From NCBI GenBank assembly GCA_017590115.1, contig JAGGNK010003335.1, forward strand, positions 5,828,001 to 5,892,000: a stretch of DNA of 64,000 nucleotides, in the 5' to 3' direction. The notes below the pieces were generated by a model, which was not told the origin of the DNA, did no database searches, and saw only the letters and a list, made by a program, of their open reading frames with translations. Shown here piece after piece: positions 61,459 through 64,000 of the stretch; within the stretch, counting starts at the first letter, position 1; every line of letters begins with the position of its first letter. A program made the translations under genes and the position numbers. Source of the DNA: Montifringilla adamsi. Taxonomy: Eukaryota > Chordata > Aves > Passeriformes > Passeridae.

Positions 61459-63954
61459 AAAAAAAAAAACAGTCTCTGGCAAAAGGCCTTACCTGGGATG
61501 CCTGGTTTTTTCAAATGCAAATATGTAAGACACTTAACTATGCATGAAGCAGATCTCAAGTGCTTTCTATTGCTTCAAATGTTCCCTTCCCAACATCTCA
61601 TTTCCTAAATGCTTGTGCCTTTTAGGTGGCGGCTGATTTCGCAGCTTCAGCTTGCTTTTCTTGGAGGGAAGTTGTAAGCGATGCTCAGCCTGGGAGCTGC
61701 AGCACAGCACCCCAGAACCAGCCCTGCTGGCTCTTCACCTTCACACTTTAGGTGGTTCACAAAGCCCAAGGAAGTAAATTTTCCACAGCCCCCATCCTGC
61801 ACGATGTCAAGTTTATAAATATGGCTTTCAATTAAAATTATATCAGCAGAGCTACATGACAAAATAGAAGAACCAGCAGAATAGGATAGAAGAAGCAGAA
61901 TAAGAAATCTTAGGAAGCAGCAGAATAAATCTTCCACTCTGGACAATTTTAAAGGAAAATAGTGCAGTTAATGGAAATCTCACCATGCGGCCGAAAAGAA
62001 GAAAGCAGAACTGACAGCTATGAATCAACTACTGTTCTGTTTTTTCAAGACATCAACAAAGGTTACAACCTGCTGCACAGCAGCTGTGGACACAGCTGTC
62101 ATTTCAGATTTTATTTCATAATATCTGCTTTTGAATTAGGCAGACTTCAACACTGATTAGAAGCAGGCTTTTCTTCTACAAATGCTTATAAGAAGAAATG
62201 CTTTCTCACAAATCACACGGCCTTACAGCCCTTTGGCTTGCTCCAGAGATACATCAAAAATATCCACCCCCATAATCACAGCTTTTTTATCTTGGCAGGT
62301 CCTTCCAAGTGTTCAGTACTCTGAATTTTCCACCACTATCAATAGTGTTAACAACTAATAGTCAGTAATTTTTCAGAACTCCTTTCAAGCCTTTCAGGAA
62401 CTTACTTGTATGAAATATTAACAAGAAAAATGTTCTGAAGTACTAATAAATTTGTCTCTCTCCAGCCTCTAATATAAATGAAGAGCTGTACAGGCAATTT
62501 TCAAGTTCTCTTTAGGTCCTGGGGGTCTTTGTGGTGTTGGTTGGTAGCATCATCCCACAAAAAAGCAGCCTAACCTCACCAACCCAACACAAGTAATACA
62601 ATCACCAGGACAGCCCTCAGCCATCACAGGTCATGGACATTCTCAACCCCAAGATCCGGGGATATCTTAGCTCTGTGTTTAAGCAGCCAGTCACTTCTCA
62701 AAGCAAACAGCCAGGCTGATAAATGTATTTAAATGCCTAAAGATGCAGAAAAGCACCCAGGGAGAGCTGCTGAAATCCTTTGAGTGAGTAACTCCAATTT
62801 ACTCTCATCTGCCTGCATAAACTGCCCATGAGTCCCACAGTCTGGCAGCAAAATGGGTCTGAAACCCAGAATATTTCTGCTTGTGCCAAGAGTTTCCCTT
62901 TCCATGCAGGGCACCTTTATCCAAGGTTAGAAAAGCGGCCAGCAGCTCCTCGTGCAGGTGATGCACTCTGAGTCACAACACAGACCATCCATTTCCCAGC
63001 CACAGAAGCACCAAGCTAAGGTGTCTGCACATTTAATTGAGATTATGGTGGGAATTAAATATAAGATTAACAACCTTATAATTAATTATAATCACAAAAG
63101 TGATGTCACAGGACAGTACCCAGAACTGCAGTAGATCTTACAAAGGACAGTAAGACAACTAAAAAATGCCATTGAAGTAAGCATGGATGAAAAGAAAATT
63201 ACATGGGGCACTTCTGGTATGAGAGAGTCATAAAGTATGTTTTTTAAGGCCCAAAAACTCCTTTTAAGTTTGAAAAAGTATGAGATATTTCAAAATGCGT
63301 ACAAAAAATAGAGTGAGATTAATCTCAGGCAGACAGAAACAAGAGAAGGAGAAGAGTCATCAGATGTGTGAAGAGTCAATCCCACAGGAACAATGAAAAA
63401 AGATGGAAAATTAACAAGTAAAATTCCTCATAGTTTGTGCAGGTTGCCTTTTGTAATTCAGTAGGAGTTATTATACTGCAAAATTCAAGGGGATAAAAAT
63501 CCATTACAGCTCTTCTCTGTACCCTGCTCCAAGGACTCTTTGTCTAAAAGAACTGTATTTTAATCTGTTTGCCAAATGTTTTCAATACAATTCTTTAATA
63601 CAACACTGTGTGGAGAATTTCAAGCTAGAAGGAATGTTTGGTGCATTATTTCCACTGTTTAGTTCTTCAACTCTTACAGCTAGGCAGACATAACAGGGCA
63701 CAGGAAGATAGCCTTTCCACATGAAGTGTTAATAAACTTTTAATAATAAAACATTTCTCCAGGCATCAAATCCTGTCCCTGCTGAGGACACTGGAGTTTT
63801 ACCATTAGCTTCAGTGGAACTGAGATACAGTCTCAGGCTATATATTTAATATAAATTACATTGCCATTAGATTTGATTCCCAACAGAAATTACATTCATA
63901 AAACTCTAATACTTGTGACCTCCAAAACAAATCCAAATACTTTCTTCTTGCATC

Positions 63955-63966
63955 CACACACACACA
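63955..63966. repeat. short (CA)6 microsatellite
   Basis: Six CA units lie near the right edge. Confidence 0.8.
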
Positions 63967-64000
63967 GATTTATTTTCTTCAAGTGCTACAGCAATTAAGA

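Larger units (their letters stand above)
59791..64000. other. unique AT-rich noncoding DNA to the right edge
   Basis: No gene or CR1 is recognised. It contains the candidate element with the 19-bp inverted repeat near 60.7 kb, the C-depleted tract at 61089-61224, a 21-bp tandem duplication next to A12 and A11 runs at 61391-61469, and a short CA repeat at 63955-63966. Frames up to about 100 codons carry no motif. Confidence 0.45.

Noticed and set aside
1..64000. CRISPR arrays, bacterial operons, phage or viral genes, or a full endogenous retrovirus
   Set aside because: No spaced direct-repeat array, ribosome-binding-site and gene series, long viral frame, primer-binding site or paired LTRs were seen; CR1 content points to a bird nuclear genome.

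Overview
This window looks like noncoding DNA from a bird nuclear genome, either intergenic or deep intronic. The main evidence is about eleven fragments of CR1 LINE retrotransposons. Most keep the diagnostic CR1 3' end: a 'ggtcccttccaa' motif followed by degenerate copies of the ATTCTATGA unit. All are truncated at the 5' end and none carries a reverse transcriptase frame. By my coordinates they total about 2.1 kb, roughly 3% of the window. CR1 also occurs in crocodilians and turtles, but this low density of short fragments on an AT-rich, CpG-poor background fits a bird best. I could not identify the species, chromosome or nearest gene.

I recognise no protein-coding gene. The longest open frames (up to 187 codons) lack family motifs, sit in simple or compositionally biased DNA, or overlap equally long frames on other strands. 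I found no tRNA, rRNA, recognisable microRNA, CRISPR array or bacterial or viral gene.

Layout: 1-3.6 kb holds three CR1 fragments. 3.6-12.8 kb is mostly unique AT-rich DNA with small microsatellites and one possible CR1 tail. 12.8-14.4 kb is the most regulatory-looking part, with AT-rich homeodomain-type motifs next to a compact CpG cluster containing a NotI site, a CACGTG E-box and a splice-donor-like site. 18.2-20.3 kb has a CR1 tail, another enhancer-like block and an 85-bp exon-like segment. 20.3-32.7 kb is unique sequence with one CR1, a G12 run and a CpG-bearing hairpin. 32.7-42 kb has a CR1, A-rich tracts and several splice-site pairs. 42.0-42.35 kb holds two exon-like segments, 88 bp apart, whose frames join. 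48.6 kb has a CR1 tail. 52 kb has a recent 95-bp tandem duplication. 57.4-59.8 kb is a CR1 cluster. 60-64 kb is AT-rich unique DNA with a C-depleted tract and perfect inverted repeats.

If the window has a function, it is probably cis-regulatory, or it contains exons of a noncoding or poorly known transcript. The exon-like and enhancer-like calls rest on splice-site consensus, motif content and composition only. None is proven from one sequence, and cryptic splice pairs are common by chance in DNA of this length.
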